A stretch of DNA of 64,000 nt. Source: Microbispora bryophytorum. GTDB taxonomy: Bacteria > Actinomycetota > Actinomycetes > Streptosporangiales > Streptosporangiaceae. The stretch lies in the NCBI RefSeq assembly GCF_006874465.1, contig NZ_VIRL01000003.1:543608-607607 (forward strand), read 5' to 3'. Both the position numbers and the translations under genes were made by a program. The notes below the pieces were generated by a model. The model searched no databases, was not told the origin of the DNA, and saw only the letters and a program-made list of their open reading frames with translations. This document shows positions 53,206 to 61,897 of the stretch, piece after piece; position 1 is the first letter of the stretch; every line of letters starts with the position of its first letter.

Positions 53206-56200
53206 TCACGACCAGCCCTGCAGGCCGGCTCCGTACGGATAGAGGGGGTTGCCGTAGGTGGTGGGGACGGTCTGGCCCGCGTCGATGCGGGCCCGGATCT
53301 CCGACCGCTGGGCGGCGGTCGCGCCCAGGTCGTAGGGGAGGTTCCAGTCCTCGACGGCGTCGGCGAGCACGTCGCCGCCGCCCGCCTTGAGGACCTGGTC
53401 GAGGCTGCGCGGCAGCTGCCACGGCAGGCGCCCGCGCGGCGTGTAGTCGCCGAACAGGAGCGAGGCCGTGGCCGGGCCGACCTCCTCACCGCCCCGGTAC
53501 GTCACGACGATGGCGTCGGCCAGGCCGTTCCACTCGCTGATGACGATGGGCCGGGGGAGGGTCAGCACGACCACCACCGGGACGCCCTGGTTCTTGAAGT
53601 TCTGGATGACGGCCAGCTGGTCGGCGGGCAACTGGGGCTGCTCCTTCACCCAGGCGGTGGCGTGCGTGTAGGTCGGCTCGCCGACCGCCACGATCGCGAG
53701 CGTGGGTGAGGGCCCGGTGTCCTGGTAGACGTTGACGCCCGTGGTGGCCGCCCGCGCCCTGACCGCGTCGAGGAGGGTCTGCGAGCCGTACTCCTGGTGG
53801 AAGAAGCTCGTCCAGATGCAGCAGGCCGATCCGTCGGCGGCCCGTGGGCCGGCCACCACGACGTTGTCGCCCGCCTTGAGCTTCAGCGGCAGCACGCCGT
53901 TGTTCTTGAGCAGCGTGACGGACTCACGGGCGGCCTGGTTGGCGAGCGCGACGTACGACGGCTGGTGGAAGCGGTAGGGCCCGTTCACCGGGTCGCCGTA
54001 CGGGTGCTCGAACACGCCGAGCGTGAACTTCAGGCGCAGGATCCGGGTGACCGCGTCGTCGATCCGCGCGATCGGGACTCCTGCGAGGAAGGCCGCCATG
54101 GTGAACCCGGTGGCTCCGGGGTCGGCGCCGCCCATCACGTCGGAGCCGGCGTTCGCGGCCTTGACCCAGACCGACGACGGCAGCCAGTCGGTGGTGATGA
54201 GACCGGTGTAGCCGAGGTTGGTCCGCAGGTAGTCGAGGATCGGCTTGCTGTCGCCCGCGCCCGAGCCGCCCGGGTCGAGGTAGGAGCTCCCGGCGTACCC
54301 CGGCATGATGTTGACCGCGCCCGCCTCCATCGCGGCCCTGAACGGGATCATGTGGTACTTGATCGTCACCGCGTCGTAGGTGATCCCGGCCTCGCCGCCC
54401 GCGCCCTCGCCCGGCCAGTGCTTGACGGTCGCCAGCACCGAGGCGGGGTTGAGCTCGGGGCCGCCCTGCACCCCGGCCACCAGCGCGCGGACCTGGGCGG
54501 CCGCGACGTCGGCGTTCTCGCCGTTGCCCTCCTGGATGCGGGGATAGAGGACCTTGGTGCCGACCTCGGCGAGCGGGCCGAGCACGCCGCGCGCCCCGAC
54601 CTCCAGCTCCTCACGGCGCTGCATGTCGCCGAGCTTGTAGTCGAGCGCGTAGTCCTTGCCCGCCGCGAGCGTGCTCTGCAGCGGATAGGTGGTCTGGTAT
54701 CCGGCGATGGTGTCGCCCGCCGAGACGGGCGGGATGCCGAGCCGGGTTCCGGACGCGCTCAGCAGCACGGCGTGCAGGTCGTTCGGCAACGCCGGGCCGA
54801 AGTGCCAGCCCGACAGCGGGTAGGTCTGGGCGTTGTAGAACATCTGGTACGCCTTCTCCTCGGGGGTCATCCTGCCGAGAAGGTCGTTGACGCGGGTTTC
54901 GACGGGCAGCCGCCAGTTCTCGTACGGCTCGATCGCGCCGTTCTTGTTGAGGTCGCGGGCGCCGTTGACGATCGCGACGCCGTCGGCGACCTGCTCGACG
55001 TCGGGCAGGTAGAGGCTGAAGGTGCGGATGTTCGACGTCGTCCTGCCGCCCGAGCCGCTCACCGCGACGACATACCACTTGTACGTCCACCGGTCGGGGA
55101 TGTCCCAGGTGGGGGTGTAGCTCGTGCCGGTCGGCTCGGCGACCTTGGTGTAGAGGTCGATCAGGTTGCCCGAGGCGGTGAAGTCGTAGTCGGTGCGGCT
55201 GACGTTCAGCCAGACTTCGTAGCGCACCGCGCCGGAGACGGCCGCCCAGGAGAACGCCGGCCGCCGGGTGTCGGTGATCATGGCCCTGTCGGCGGGGGCC
55301 GACAGCGCGAACTGACCGGTGGTCGCCGGGGCCCTGGTCGGCGCGGACAGCAGGGGCGCGGTCGTGGCCGCCGTGTCCACAGTGCCGAAGACCTGGAACT
55401 CCCACAGCGAGTACCCGTAGCCCGTCGCCCGGGCGGTGCCGACGAAGCGGACGTAGCGGCCGTCGCCGGTGACGTTCAGGTTCTCGACGCCGCCCCTGCC
55501 GCCGGTGGTGGTGTGGATCGGCGTCCACGACGTGCCGTTCGCGGAGACCTCGATCCGGTAGCCGGTGGCGTACGCGGACTCCCAGTTGAGCGTGACGCCG
55601 GTGATGTGCCCGGCGCCGCCCAGGTCCACCCGCAGCCACTGGTCGTCGGAGTACTGGCTCGACCAGCGGGTCGTCGTCCGTCCGTCGAGCGCCGCCGCCG
55701 GGGCGTTGCCGCCCTCCCAGGATGAGGCCGTCACCTGCTTGTACGCCGAGATCGGCGTGCCGCTCGGTGGTGGGTCGGTGGTGCCGCCGCCGCTGGTGTG
55801 GACGGCGAACTCCCACAGCGAGTAGCCGTAGCCGGTGGCGCGGGCGGTGCCGTACAGGCGGACGTAGCGGCCGGTGCCGCTGACGGTGAGGGTCTGGGTG
55901 CCGCCGGTGCCGGAGGTGGTGCTGTAGAGGTCGGTCCAGGTGGAGGCGTTGTCGGAGATCTGGATCTTGAAGGCGGTGGCGTAGGCGGTCTCCCAGGTCA
56001 GGACGACCTTGCAGATCGTCCTGGCCGAGCCGAGGTCGACCTGGAGCCACTGGGGGTCGGCGGCGGCGCTCGACCAGCGGGTGCCGGGGTCGCCGTCCAC
56101 GGCCGCCGACGCGGGCGTCCCGGCGTTCTCGGTGGACGAGGCGGTGGCAGGCCGGTTCAGCGCGGCGTTGGAGCCGGCGCAGCCCGAGGACGTGCCCGTC

Positions 56201-56682
56201 GTGCCGTAGACCTGGAACTCCCACAGCGAGTAGCCGTAGCCGGTGGCGCGGGCGGTGCCGTACAGGCGGACGTACCGGCCGGTGCCGGTGACGGTGAGGG
56301 TCTGGGTGCCACCGGTCGCGGTGGTGGTGGAGTAGAGGTCGGTCCAGGCGGAGGCGTTGTCGGAGATCTGGATCTTGAACGATGTGGCGTAGGCGGTCTC
56401 CCAGTTGAGAATGACCTGGCTCAGCGTCGCCGTGGTCCCGAGGTCGACCTGGAGCCACTGCGGGTCGCCGAAGGCGCTGGACCATCGGGTGCCCGTATCG
56501 CCGTCCACCGCCGCGGAGGCGGGGGTGCCGGCGTTCTCGGTGGACGAGGCCGTCGCCGTCCTGCCCTGCGACAGCAGGACGGGCGCGGCGTACGCGGGCC
56601 CGGCGACGACGCTCGCGAACAGCGCGAGCGCCGCGGCCAGGACGAGGGAGAGCCCGCGCCGGAGCGTGAGGGGGTGTGTCAT
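53206..56682 (-). CDS. Secreted GH3 beta-glucosidase-like enzyme with three discoidin (F5/8C, CBM32-like) domains
   Basis: Exported protein of 1158 residues. Signal peptide LSLVLAAALALFASVVAGPA; then three F5/8 type C domains (about 34-165, 170-300 and 310-435; repeated motifs WLQVDLG, NWETAYAT, GRYVRLYGTARATGYGYSLW). A fibronectin-like domain (about 445-565) precedes the GH3 enzyme (ENWRLPVETRVNDLLGRMTP to the end). ATVKHWPGEG is the GH3 KHF/W motif and LITTDWLPSS holds the nucleophile Asp832; PRGRLPWQLPRSLDQV is the C-terminal substrate-side motif. Most actinomycete GH3 enzymes lack so many N-terminal binding modules. It is downstream of and co-directional with the GH64 gene, 18 bases away. 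Confidence 0.94.
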   Translation of the reverse strand: MTHPLTLRRGLSLVLAAALALFASVVAGPAYAAPVLLSQGRTATASSTENAGTPASAAVDGDTGTRWSSAFGDPQWLQVDLGTTATLSQVILNWETAYATSFKIQISDNASAWTDLYSTTTATGGTQTLTVTGTGRYVRLYGTARATGYGYSLWEFQVYGTTGTSSGCAGSNAALNRPATASSTENAGTPASAAVDGDPGTRWSSAAADPQWLQVDLGSARTICKVVLTWETAYATAFKIQISDNASTWTDLYSTTSGTGGTQTLTVSGTGRYVRLYGTARATGYGYSLWEFAVHTSGGGTTDPPPSGTPISAYKQVTASSWEGGNAPAAALDGRTTTRWSSQYSDDQWLRVDLGGAGHITGVTLNWESAYATGYRIEVSANGTSWTPIHTTTGGRGGVENLNVTGDGRYVRFVGTARATGYGYSLWEFQVFGTVDTAATTAPLLSAPTRAPATTGQFALSAPADRAMITDTRRPAFSWAAVSGAVRYEVWLNVSRTDYDFTASGNLIDLYTKVAEPTGTSYTPTWDIPDRWTYKWYVVAVSGSGGRTTSNIRTFSLYLPDVEQVADGVAIVNGARDLNKNGAIEPYENWRLPVETRVNDLLGRMTPEEKAYQMFYNAQTYPLSGWHFGPALPNDLHAVLLSASGTRLGIPPVSAGDTIAGYQTTYPLQSTLAAGKDYALDYKLGDMQRREELEVGARGVLGPLAEVGTKVLYPRIQEGNGENADVAAAQVRALVAGVQGGPELNPASVLATVKHWPGEGAGGEAGITYDAVTIKYHMIPFRAAMEAGAVNIMPGYAGSSYLDPGGSGAGDSKPILDYLRTNLGYTGLITTDWLPSSVWVKAANAGSDVMGGADPGATGFTMAAFLAGVPIARIDDAVTRILRLKFTLGVFEHPYGDPVNGPYRFHQPSYVALANQAARESVTLLKNNGVLPLKLKAGDNVVVAGPRAADGSACCIWTSFFHQEYGSQTLLDAVRARAATTGVNVYQDTGPSPTLAIVAVGEPTYTHATAWVKEQPQLPADQLAVIQNFKNQGVPVVVVLTLPRPIVISEWNGLADAIVVTYRGGEEVGPATASLLFGDYTPRGRLPWQLPRSLDQVLKAGGGDVLADAVEDWNLPYDLGATAAQRSEIRARIDAGQTVPTTYGNPLYPYGAGLQGWS

Positions 56683-56700
56683 GGCGTCTCCTGCCTGCCG

Positions 56701-58485
56701 CTACCAGCCGACCGCGACCAGCAGCCACTGCGGGTCGCCGTGCGAGATGAACGAGGACTGGCCCGCGTAGTCGTCGTAGGGGAAGCCGTAGGCGAGCTTG
56801 CCGATCGCGTGGTCGTGCCAGAACTTCGCGTAGTAGTTCGCCGGCGCGGCCTTGTAGTAGTTCGACGCGTCCGACTGCTGGGCGTCGGACAGCCCGGCGA
56901 CGTGCCGGTTCAGCGCCGCGCACATCTTCGGCGCCTCGGAGAGCGGCCCGGCGCACCCGGTGACCTGCGAGGTCGTCGCCGTCACGCCCTGCTGGGCGGC
57001 GTAGCCGGTGAAGTAGTTCGCGTACGCCCCGCCGGGCTGGAAGATCGACGCGCTGCCCGGGGCCGGGATGCGGTACGGCGCCTGCACCTGGGCCAGTTGC
57101 TTGAACTCGGTGGGGACCTCGTCGATGAACCGCTGGAACGTCGCCGCGCGGGACTCGGCGAACGTGGCGTAGTCCTCGCCGACCGCCACGTCGTAGCCGT
57201 CGCGGGCGTGCAGGCGCATCGCGAGCTTCAGGCCGAACGCGTCCACCCGGGTCGTGTTGCCGTTGAACACCGACGGCCCGACGGTGAACTCGATGAAGTC
57301 GTAGTACTGGCTGTTGGGGGAGCCGAGGTAGAAGTACATCCGGCCCGCCGTGTTGGCCGGCATGTCGAAGTAGGGCTGCTCGGCGATCGAGTGGACCTGG
57401 CCGTTGTAGCTCCAGTAGACCTGCGAGTCGGGATACTGCCCGTTGGTCCGGTTGAGGATCTTGACCATGACGACGTTCCCGGCCGCCGGGATGGTCGAGG
57501 TGTCGCCCCAGAAGGCGTCGGGCGGGGTCGTCGGGCCGGTCGTCGGATCAGTCGTCGGATCCGTCGAGCCGCCCGTGGTGTTCACGGTGAAGCTCCACAG
57601 CGAGTAGCCGTACGCGGTGGCGCGGGCGGTGCCGTACAGGCGGACGTAGCGGCCGGTGCCGCTGACGGTGAGGGTCTGGGTGCCGCCGGTGCCGGTGGTG
57701 GTGCTGTAGAGGTCGGTCCAGGTGGAGGCGTTGCCGGACGCCTGAATCTTGAATGCGGTGGCGTGGGCGGTCTCCCAGGTCAGGACGACCTTGCAGATCG
57801 TCCTGGCCGAGCCGAGGTCGATCTGGAGCCACTGGGGGTCGCTGAACGCGCTGGACCAGCGGGTCGCGCTGTTGCCGTCCACGGCGGCGGACGCGGGCGT
57901 CCCGGCGTTCTCGGTGGACGATGCGGTCGCGGGCCTGCCCTGGGCGGCGTCGGCCGTGCCGCAGGCGGTGCCGGACGTCGTGCCGTAGACCTGGAACTCC
58001 CACAGGGAGTAGCCATAGGCGGTGGCGCGGGCGGTGCCGTACAGGCGGACGTAGCGGCCGGTGCCGCTGACGGTGAGGGTCTGCGTGCCGCCGGTGCCGG
58101 TGGTGGTGGAGTAGAGGTCGGTCCAGGCGGAGGCGTTGTCGGAGACCTGGATCTTGAACGATGTGGCGTAGGCGGTCTCCCAGTTGAGGACGACCTGGCT
58201 CAGTGTCGCGGAGGTTCCGAGGTCGACTTGGAGCCACTGGGGGTCGCCGAAGGCGCTGGACCATCGGGTGCCGGTGTTCCCGTCGACGGCGGCCGACGCC
58301 GGTGTGCCGGCGTTCTCGGTGGACGAGGCCGTCGCGGTCCTGCCCTGCGACAGCAGCGCGGGCGCGGCCGTCGCCGGCGTGGACACGGCCGCCGCGGCGA
58401 CGACGCAGGCCACGACCAGGACCAGTGCGCTGAGCGCGGCCGTCAGGGCGCGGCGCGTGGGATGGATCCTCGAACGCTGTCTCAT
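56701..58485 (-). CDS. Secreted GH64 endo-beta-1,3-glucanase with two discoidin domains
   Basis: A 594-residue exported enzyme. Signal peptide ALTAALSALVLVVACVVAAA; F5/8C domains at about 45-170 and 185-315; a Thr/Asp/Pro linker (GSTDPTTDPTTGPTTPP); then a GH64 thaumatin-like catalytic domain (MVKILNRTNGQYPDSQVYWS to the end). Glu399 in YYDFIEFTVG and Asp415 in NTTRVDAFGL are 16 apart, exactly the spacing of catalytic Glu154 and Asp170 in the laminaripentaose-producing GH64 enzyme. The ATG at 58485 was chosen over an upstream ATG because RQRSRIHPTRR opens a signal peptide. With the GH3 protein it forms a secreted beta-1,3-glucan degrading pair. Confidence 0.94.
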   Translation of the reverse strand: MRQRSRIHPTRRALTAALSALVLVVACVVAAAAVSTPATAAPALLSQGRTATASSTENAGTPASAAVDGNTGTRWSSAFGDPQWLQVDLGTSATLSQVVLNWETAYATSFKIQVSDNASAWTDLYSTTTGTGGTQTLTVSGTGRYVRLYGTARATAYGYSLWEFQVYGTTSGTACGTADAAQGRPATASSTENAGTPASAAVDGNSATRWSSAFSDPQWLQIDLGSARTICKVVLTWETAHATAFKIQASGNASTWTDLYSTTTGTGGTQTLTVSGTGRYVRLYGTARATAYGYSLWSFTVNTTGGSTDPTTDPTTGPTTPPDAFWGDTSTIPAAGNVVMVKILNRTNGQYPDSQVYWSYNGQVHSIAEQPYFDMPANTAGRMYFYLGSPNSQYYDFIEFTVGPSVFNGNTTRVDAFGLKLAMRLHARDGYDVAVGEDYATFAESRAATFQRFIDEVPTEFKQLAQVQAPYRIPAPGSASIFQPGGAYANYFTGYAAQQGVTATTSQVTGCAGPLSEAPKMCAALNRHVAGLSDAQQSDASNYYKAAPANYYAKFWHDHAIGKLAYGFPYDDYAGQSSFISHGDPQWLLVAVGW

Positions 58486-58553
58486 GATGGCGATTCCTCT
58501 TCGGGGGGTGAACGAGGCGAGCCCTGCCCCAGACAATGATCGCCTTCGATACT

Positions 58554-58599
58554 TAGGTCAATACTTGAATTTAGTGCGCAAGGAAACGATCTTGACCTA
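58554..58599 (-). promoter_or_regulatory. Inverted repeat TAGGTCAA/TTGACCTA upstream of the GH64-GH3 operon
   Basis: TAGGTCAA (58554-58561) and TTGACCTA (58592-58599) are exact reverse complements with 30 bases between, in AT-rich DNA 70-115 bases upstream of the GH64 start. The left arm read leftward contains TTGACC, a candidate -35. It differs from the GAGAGCGCTCTC operators of the GH1/GH16 locus, so a different regulator is likely. Confidence 0.55.
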
Positions 58600-58733
58600 C
58601 GACATCCACTGTCGCCGACAGCCGGGAGTTGCGGTGAGCGGGCGCGTGATCCTCGGCGCTGATCCTCGGCGGTGGGGACGGCCGGGTTCGGCGGGCGGCG
58701 GTTCACTCCTGGTCTTCGGGGCCCGGGGGCACG

Positions 58734-59189
58734 TCAGAGCCGGCTGAACACGGAGGTCAGCGTTTCGATCTCCTGTGCGGAGAGCTTGCCGGTGAGGTGG
58801 CGGCGTACGGCGGCGTCCAGGCCGGGGTGCACGGCGGCGATGGCCGCGCGCCCGGTGCCGGTGAGGGTGACGATGACGCCGCCGGCGCGCTCGCGGGCGA
58901 CCAGTCCGCGGGCGCTCATGCGGGTGAGCTGGTGGGAGATGCGCGTGCGGTCCCAGCCGAGCGACGCGGCGAGCTCGCTCTGGCGCAGGGCGCCCCCCGC
59001 CTTGTTGAGGTTGACGAGGATCGTCAGGTCCGGCTCGGACAGGCCCGCCGCCTCGGCGGCGTCCGCGATCACGCGGGCTCGGACGACCTCGTGGGCGCGC
59101 TTGAAGGCGACCCAGAAGTCGACGGGCTCCGGCGCGGCTCCGGTCGCGGACCCGTCCGTTTCCGCGGTCTCTCCATCCTGTGTTGACAT
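58734..59189 (-). CDS. MarR-family transcriptional regulator
   Basis: A 151-residue winged-helix repressor. LSEPDLTILVNLNKAGGALR, SELAASLGWDRTRISHQLTR, MSARGLVARERAGGVIVTLT cover the recognition helices and wing. The start codon lies inside the first of two GTTGA-N4-TCAAC palindromes and the second is 29 bp further upstream, so it should repress itself and the divergent aldo/keto reductase. Ligand unknown. The N-terminal 22 residues are acidic and variable. Confidence 0.93.
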   Translation of the reverse strand: MSTQDGETAETDGSATGAAPEPVDFWVAFKRAHEVVRARVIADAAEAAGLSEPDLTILVNLNKAGGALRQSELAASLGWDRTRISHQLTRMSARGLVARERAGGVIVTLTGTGRAAIAAVHPGLDAAVRRHLTGKLSAQEIETLTSVFSRL

Positions 59190-59224
59190 ATCAACGTTCC
59201 TCTTCCTAGTGTTGAGATATCAAC
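59182..59224. promoter_or_regulatory. Two MarR operators between divergent genes
   Basis: GTTGACATATCAAC (59182-59195) and GTTGAGATATCAAC (59211-59224) differ at one base, are each palindromic, and are 29 bp apart centre to centre (about three turns). The first overlaps the marR-type start codon; the second faces the aldo/keto reductase gene. Confidence 0.85.
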
Positions 59225-59294
59225 GCTAACAGAGGGCCGTGTTCGCGCCGGCCCCGTCGGCGGCGTCCATACTTCTCGGCCCACTGGAGGCGCC

Positions 59295-60332
59295 ATGCAC
59301 ACCCGACCTCTTGGTACCGGCGGCCCTCGGGCCGCCCCTCTCGCCTTGGGCTGCGCCGGCATGTCGGACCACACCGCCCCCGCCGACGAGGCCGATGCCG
59401 TCGCCACTATCCGCACCGCCCTTGACGCCGGCGTCACCCTCCTCGACACCGCCGACTTCTACGGCATGGGCCACAACGAGGACCTGATCCGCCGCGCCCT
59501 CCGCGCCGCTGATCGCGACAAGGCGCTCCTCAGCGTCAAGTTCGGCGGTCTGCGCGACCCGGACGGAGCCTTCGTCGGCATCGAGGGCCGGCCCGCCCAC
59601 GTGAAGAACGCGCTCGCCTACTCGCTGCGCCGCCTCGGCAGCGACCACGTCGACATCTACCGCCCCGCGCGCCTCGACCCCGGCACCCCGATCGAGGACA
59701 CGATCGGCGCGATCTCCGAGCTGGTCCGGGCCGGGTACGTGCGCCACATCGGGCTGTCCGAGGTGGGCCCGGACACCATCCGCCGTGCCCACGCCGTGCA
59801 CCCGATCTGCGATGTGCAGATCGAATACTCCCTGTTCAGTCGTGACCCCGAGACCAACGGCATCCTGGACACCTGCCGCGAGCTGGGGATCGGCGTCACC
59901 GCCTACGGGGTCCTCGCGCACGGCCTGCTCACCGGCGCCTACCGGCCACCCGCCGGAGGCGACCCGCGCGCCGGCTGGCTGCCCCGCTTCCACCCCGGCA
60001 ATCTCCCCGCGAACCTCGCCCTCGTGGACCGGCTGCGGCCGCTCGCCGACGCGCACGGTATCAGCGTCGCGCAACTCGCCACCGCCTGGGTCATCGCCCA
60101 GAGCCGCGAACGCGGCGCCGTCGTGGCCGTCCTGGGTACCCGCCGGCCGCACCGCGTCGAGGAGGCCCTTGCCGCGACCGGCGTCGTCCTGACCGACACG
60201 GACCTCCGCACGATCGACGAGGCCGTCCCGGCGGACGCGGTGGCCGGAACCCGTTATGCCGCACCCCTCATGGCCCTGCTGGACAGCGAACGCACCGCTG
60301 TGCCGTCTACAGAAAGAACAGGCTGCGAATAA
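59295..60332 (+). CDS. Aldo/keto reductase
   Basis: NADPH-dependent reductase-fold protein of 345 residues. TLLDTADFYGMGHNEDLIRR holds Asp and Tyr of the catalytic tetrad and ALLSVKFGGLRD the Lys. The strand that normally has the catalytic His (DLYYxHRxDP) reads DIYRPARLDPGTPIEDTIGA: His is replaced, as in a recognised subgroup of bacterial AKRs. GVLAHGLLTGAYRPP is the conserved PLxxGxLTG segment and VLGTRRPHRVEEALA binds the phosphate of NADP. Divergent from the MarR regulator, with the operator pair between. Its TAA overlaps the next ATG (TAATG). Confidence 0.92.
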   Translation: MHTRPLGTGGPRAAPLALGCAGMSDHTAPADEADAVATIRTALDAGVTLLDTADFYGMGHNEDLIRRALRAADRDKALLSVKFGGLRDPDGAFVGIEGRPAHVKNALAYSLRRLGSDHVDIYRPARLDPGTPIEDTIGAISELVRAGYVRHIGLSEVGPDTIRRAHAVHPICDVQIEYSLFSRDPETNGILDTCRELGIGVTAYGVLAHGLLTGAYRPPAGGDPRAGWLPRFHPGNLPANLALVDRLRPLADAHGISVAQLATAWVIAQSRERGAVVAVLGTRRPHRVEEALAATGVVLTDTDLRTIDEAVPADAVAGTRYAAPLMALLDSERTAVPSTERTGCE

Positions 60333-61456
60333 TGAACACAACTGCGTCACCGCTTGCCGAACGTGCCCGGTCCGGGAAGCCGATCGGAGTAGGGATCATC
60401 GGGCTCGGGGCGAACGGAGGCTGGGCCGGGCGCTCCCACCTGCCGGCCCTGCGCGCCGTCCCCGGTTACGAGCTGAGGGCCCTGAGCGCGAGTTCGCAGC
60501 AGTCGGCGGAGCGCTCCGGACACAGGCACGGAGTGCCCCGCACCTTCGGAACGGCGGCCGAACTGGCCGCCTGCGACGAGGTGGACCTCGTGGTCGTGGC
60601 GGTGAAGGTGCCGCACCACCGGGAGCTGGTGCGGACGGCGCTGAGCGCCGGCAAGAGCGTGCTGTGCGAGTGGCCGCTGGGCAACGGGCTCGCGGAGGCC
60701 GCGGACATGGCGCGGCAGGCGCGCGACCACGCGGTGCCGACCGTCGTCGGGCTCCAGGCGCGGTCGCACCCGGCCCTCGCCTACGTGCGGGATCTCGTGG
60801 CCGACGGCTACGTGGGGGAGGTGCTGTCCACGACGGTCGTCGGCTCCGGCGGCGCCTGGGGCGCCACCGTCGGCCCCGGCGACCACCACGTGCTCGACGC
60901 CGCCAACGGCATGACACTGCTGACCGTCCCCTTCGCCCACACCCTCGACGGACTCGCGTCCGTCCTGGGAGAGCCCGAGGACCTGCGGATCCATCTGGCG
61001 TCGCGGCGTACGTCGGCCGTGGACACCGAGAGCGGACGGCCCGTGCCCATGACCGCCGCCGACCAGGTGGTGGCCTCGGGACGGCTGCCGGGCGGCGCGG
61101 TGGCCACCTTCCACTACCGCGGAGGCATGTCCCGGGGCGTCAACTTCCGGTGGGAGATCAACGGCACCGAGGGCGACCTCGTCCTCACCGCCCCGGTCGG
61201 CCATCTCCAGCTCAGCCCGATCACGATCGAAGGCGGCCGGGGGACGGCCACCGGGCTCGCTCCGCTGGAGGTGCCCGAGTCCTACGTCCGCGTCCCGCTA
61301 CTGGACCCCCACGCCGACGCGCCGGCCTACGCGGTCGCCCACGCCTACCAGCGGTTCCTGGACGACCTGCGCGAGGGCGGCAGGCCGGGCGTGCCCGATT
61401 TCGCGCACGGCGCCGCCCGGCACCGCAGCGTCGAATCCGCCGTCACGACGGCGTGA
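60332..61456 (+). CDS. Gfo/Idh/MocA-family oxidoreductase
   Basis: NAD(P)-dependent sugar or inositol dehydrogenase-like protein of 374 residues. VGIIGLGANGGWAGRSHLPA is the Rossmann motif; AGKSVLCEWPLGNGLAEAAD is the family EKP motif in the variant EWP, a known substitution in the galactose 2,3-type Gfo/Idh/MocA branch (Gal80-like). RLPGGAVATFHYRGG and FRWEINGTEGDLVL are from the C-terminal substrate domain. Translationally coupled to the aldo/keto reductase, so both may act on the same carbonyl or sugar substrate under MarR control. Confidence 0.92.
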   Translation: MNTTASPLAERARSGKPIGVGIIGLGANGGWAGRSHLPALRAVPGYELRALSASSQQSAERSGHRHGVPRTFGTAAELAACDEVDLVVVAVKVPHHRELVRTALSAGKSVLCEWPLGNGLAEAADMARQARDHAVPTVVGLQARSHPALAYVRDLVADGYVGEVLSTTVVGSGGAWGATVGPGDHHVLDAANGMTLLTVPFAHTLDGLASVLGEPEDLRIHLASRRTSAVDTESGRPVPMTAADQVVASGRLPGGAVATFHYRGGMSRGVNFRWEINGTEGDLVLTAPVGHLQLSPITIEGGRGTATGLAPLEVPESYVRVPLLDPHADAPAYAVAHAYQRFLDDLREGGRPGVPDFAHGAARHRSVESAVTTA

Positions 61457-61462
61457 CCGGCG

Positions 61463-61806
61463 TCAGCCGCCGGGCCGCACCAGGCCGCTCTCGTAGGCCA
61501 GGATCACGAGCTGGATCCGGTCGCGGACGTCCAGCTTGGCGATGGCCCTGGCGACGTGGGTCTTGGCGGTCAGGGGGCTGATGACGAGGCGCTCGGCGAT
61601 CTCGCCGTTGGACAGGCCGAGCGCGACGAGCCGCACCACCTCCAGCTCGCGGGTGGTGAGGGCGTCCAGCCGCCGCCCGGCGTCGGGCGCGAGGTCCTGC
61701 CGCCGGCGAACCGCTCGATGACGCGCCGGGTGACGCCGGGGGACAGGAGCGCCTCGCCGGCGGCCACCGCGGTCACCGCGCGGCGCAGCTCGGCCGGTTT
61801 GACGCG
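61463..61806 (-). pseudogene. LuxR/NarL-type response regulator remnant (no receiver, frameshifted)
   Basis: The 5' part encodes PAELRRAVTAVAAGEALLSP and GVTRRVIERFAGG, the linker of NarL-type regulators. A one-base deletion at about 61699 shifts the frame, after which DALTTRELEVVRLVALGLSN, then GEIAERLVISPLTAKTHVAR and AIAKLDVRDRIQLVILAYES, form a complete LuxR helix-turn-helix. The receiver domain of about 120 residues is missing upstream, where the E1-alpha gene ends. Converges on the Gfo/Idh/MocA gene. Confidence 0.85.
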
Positions 61807-61897
61807 GACCGGCCGGAACGCGGACCGGCCTGAAGGGCGGCCTCGCCGTACGGATCGGTGTGCCGCGCCGGGTCCTGATCGCGTGAGCCGCCGGTGG

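Noticed and set aside
58482..58536. Upstream ATG start for the GH64 protein at 58536
   Set aside because: It would put 17 non-signal residues before a standard Tat/Sec-like signal peptide; the ATG at 58485 gives a normal export signal.
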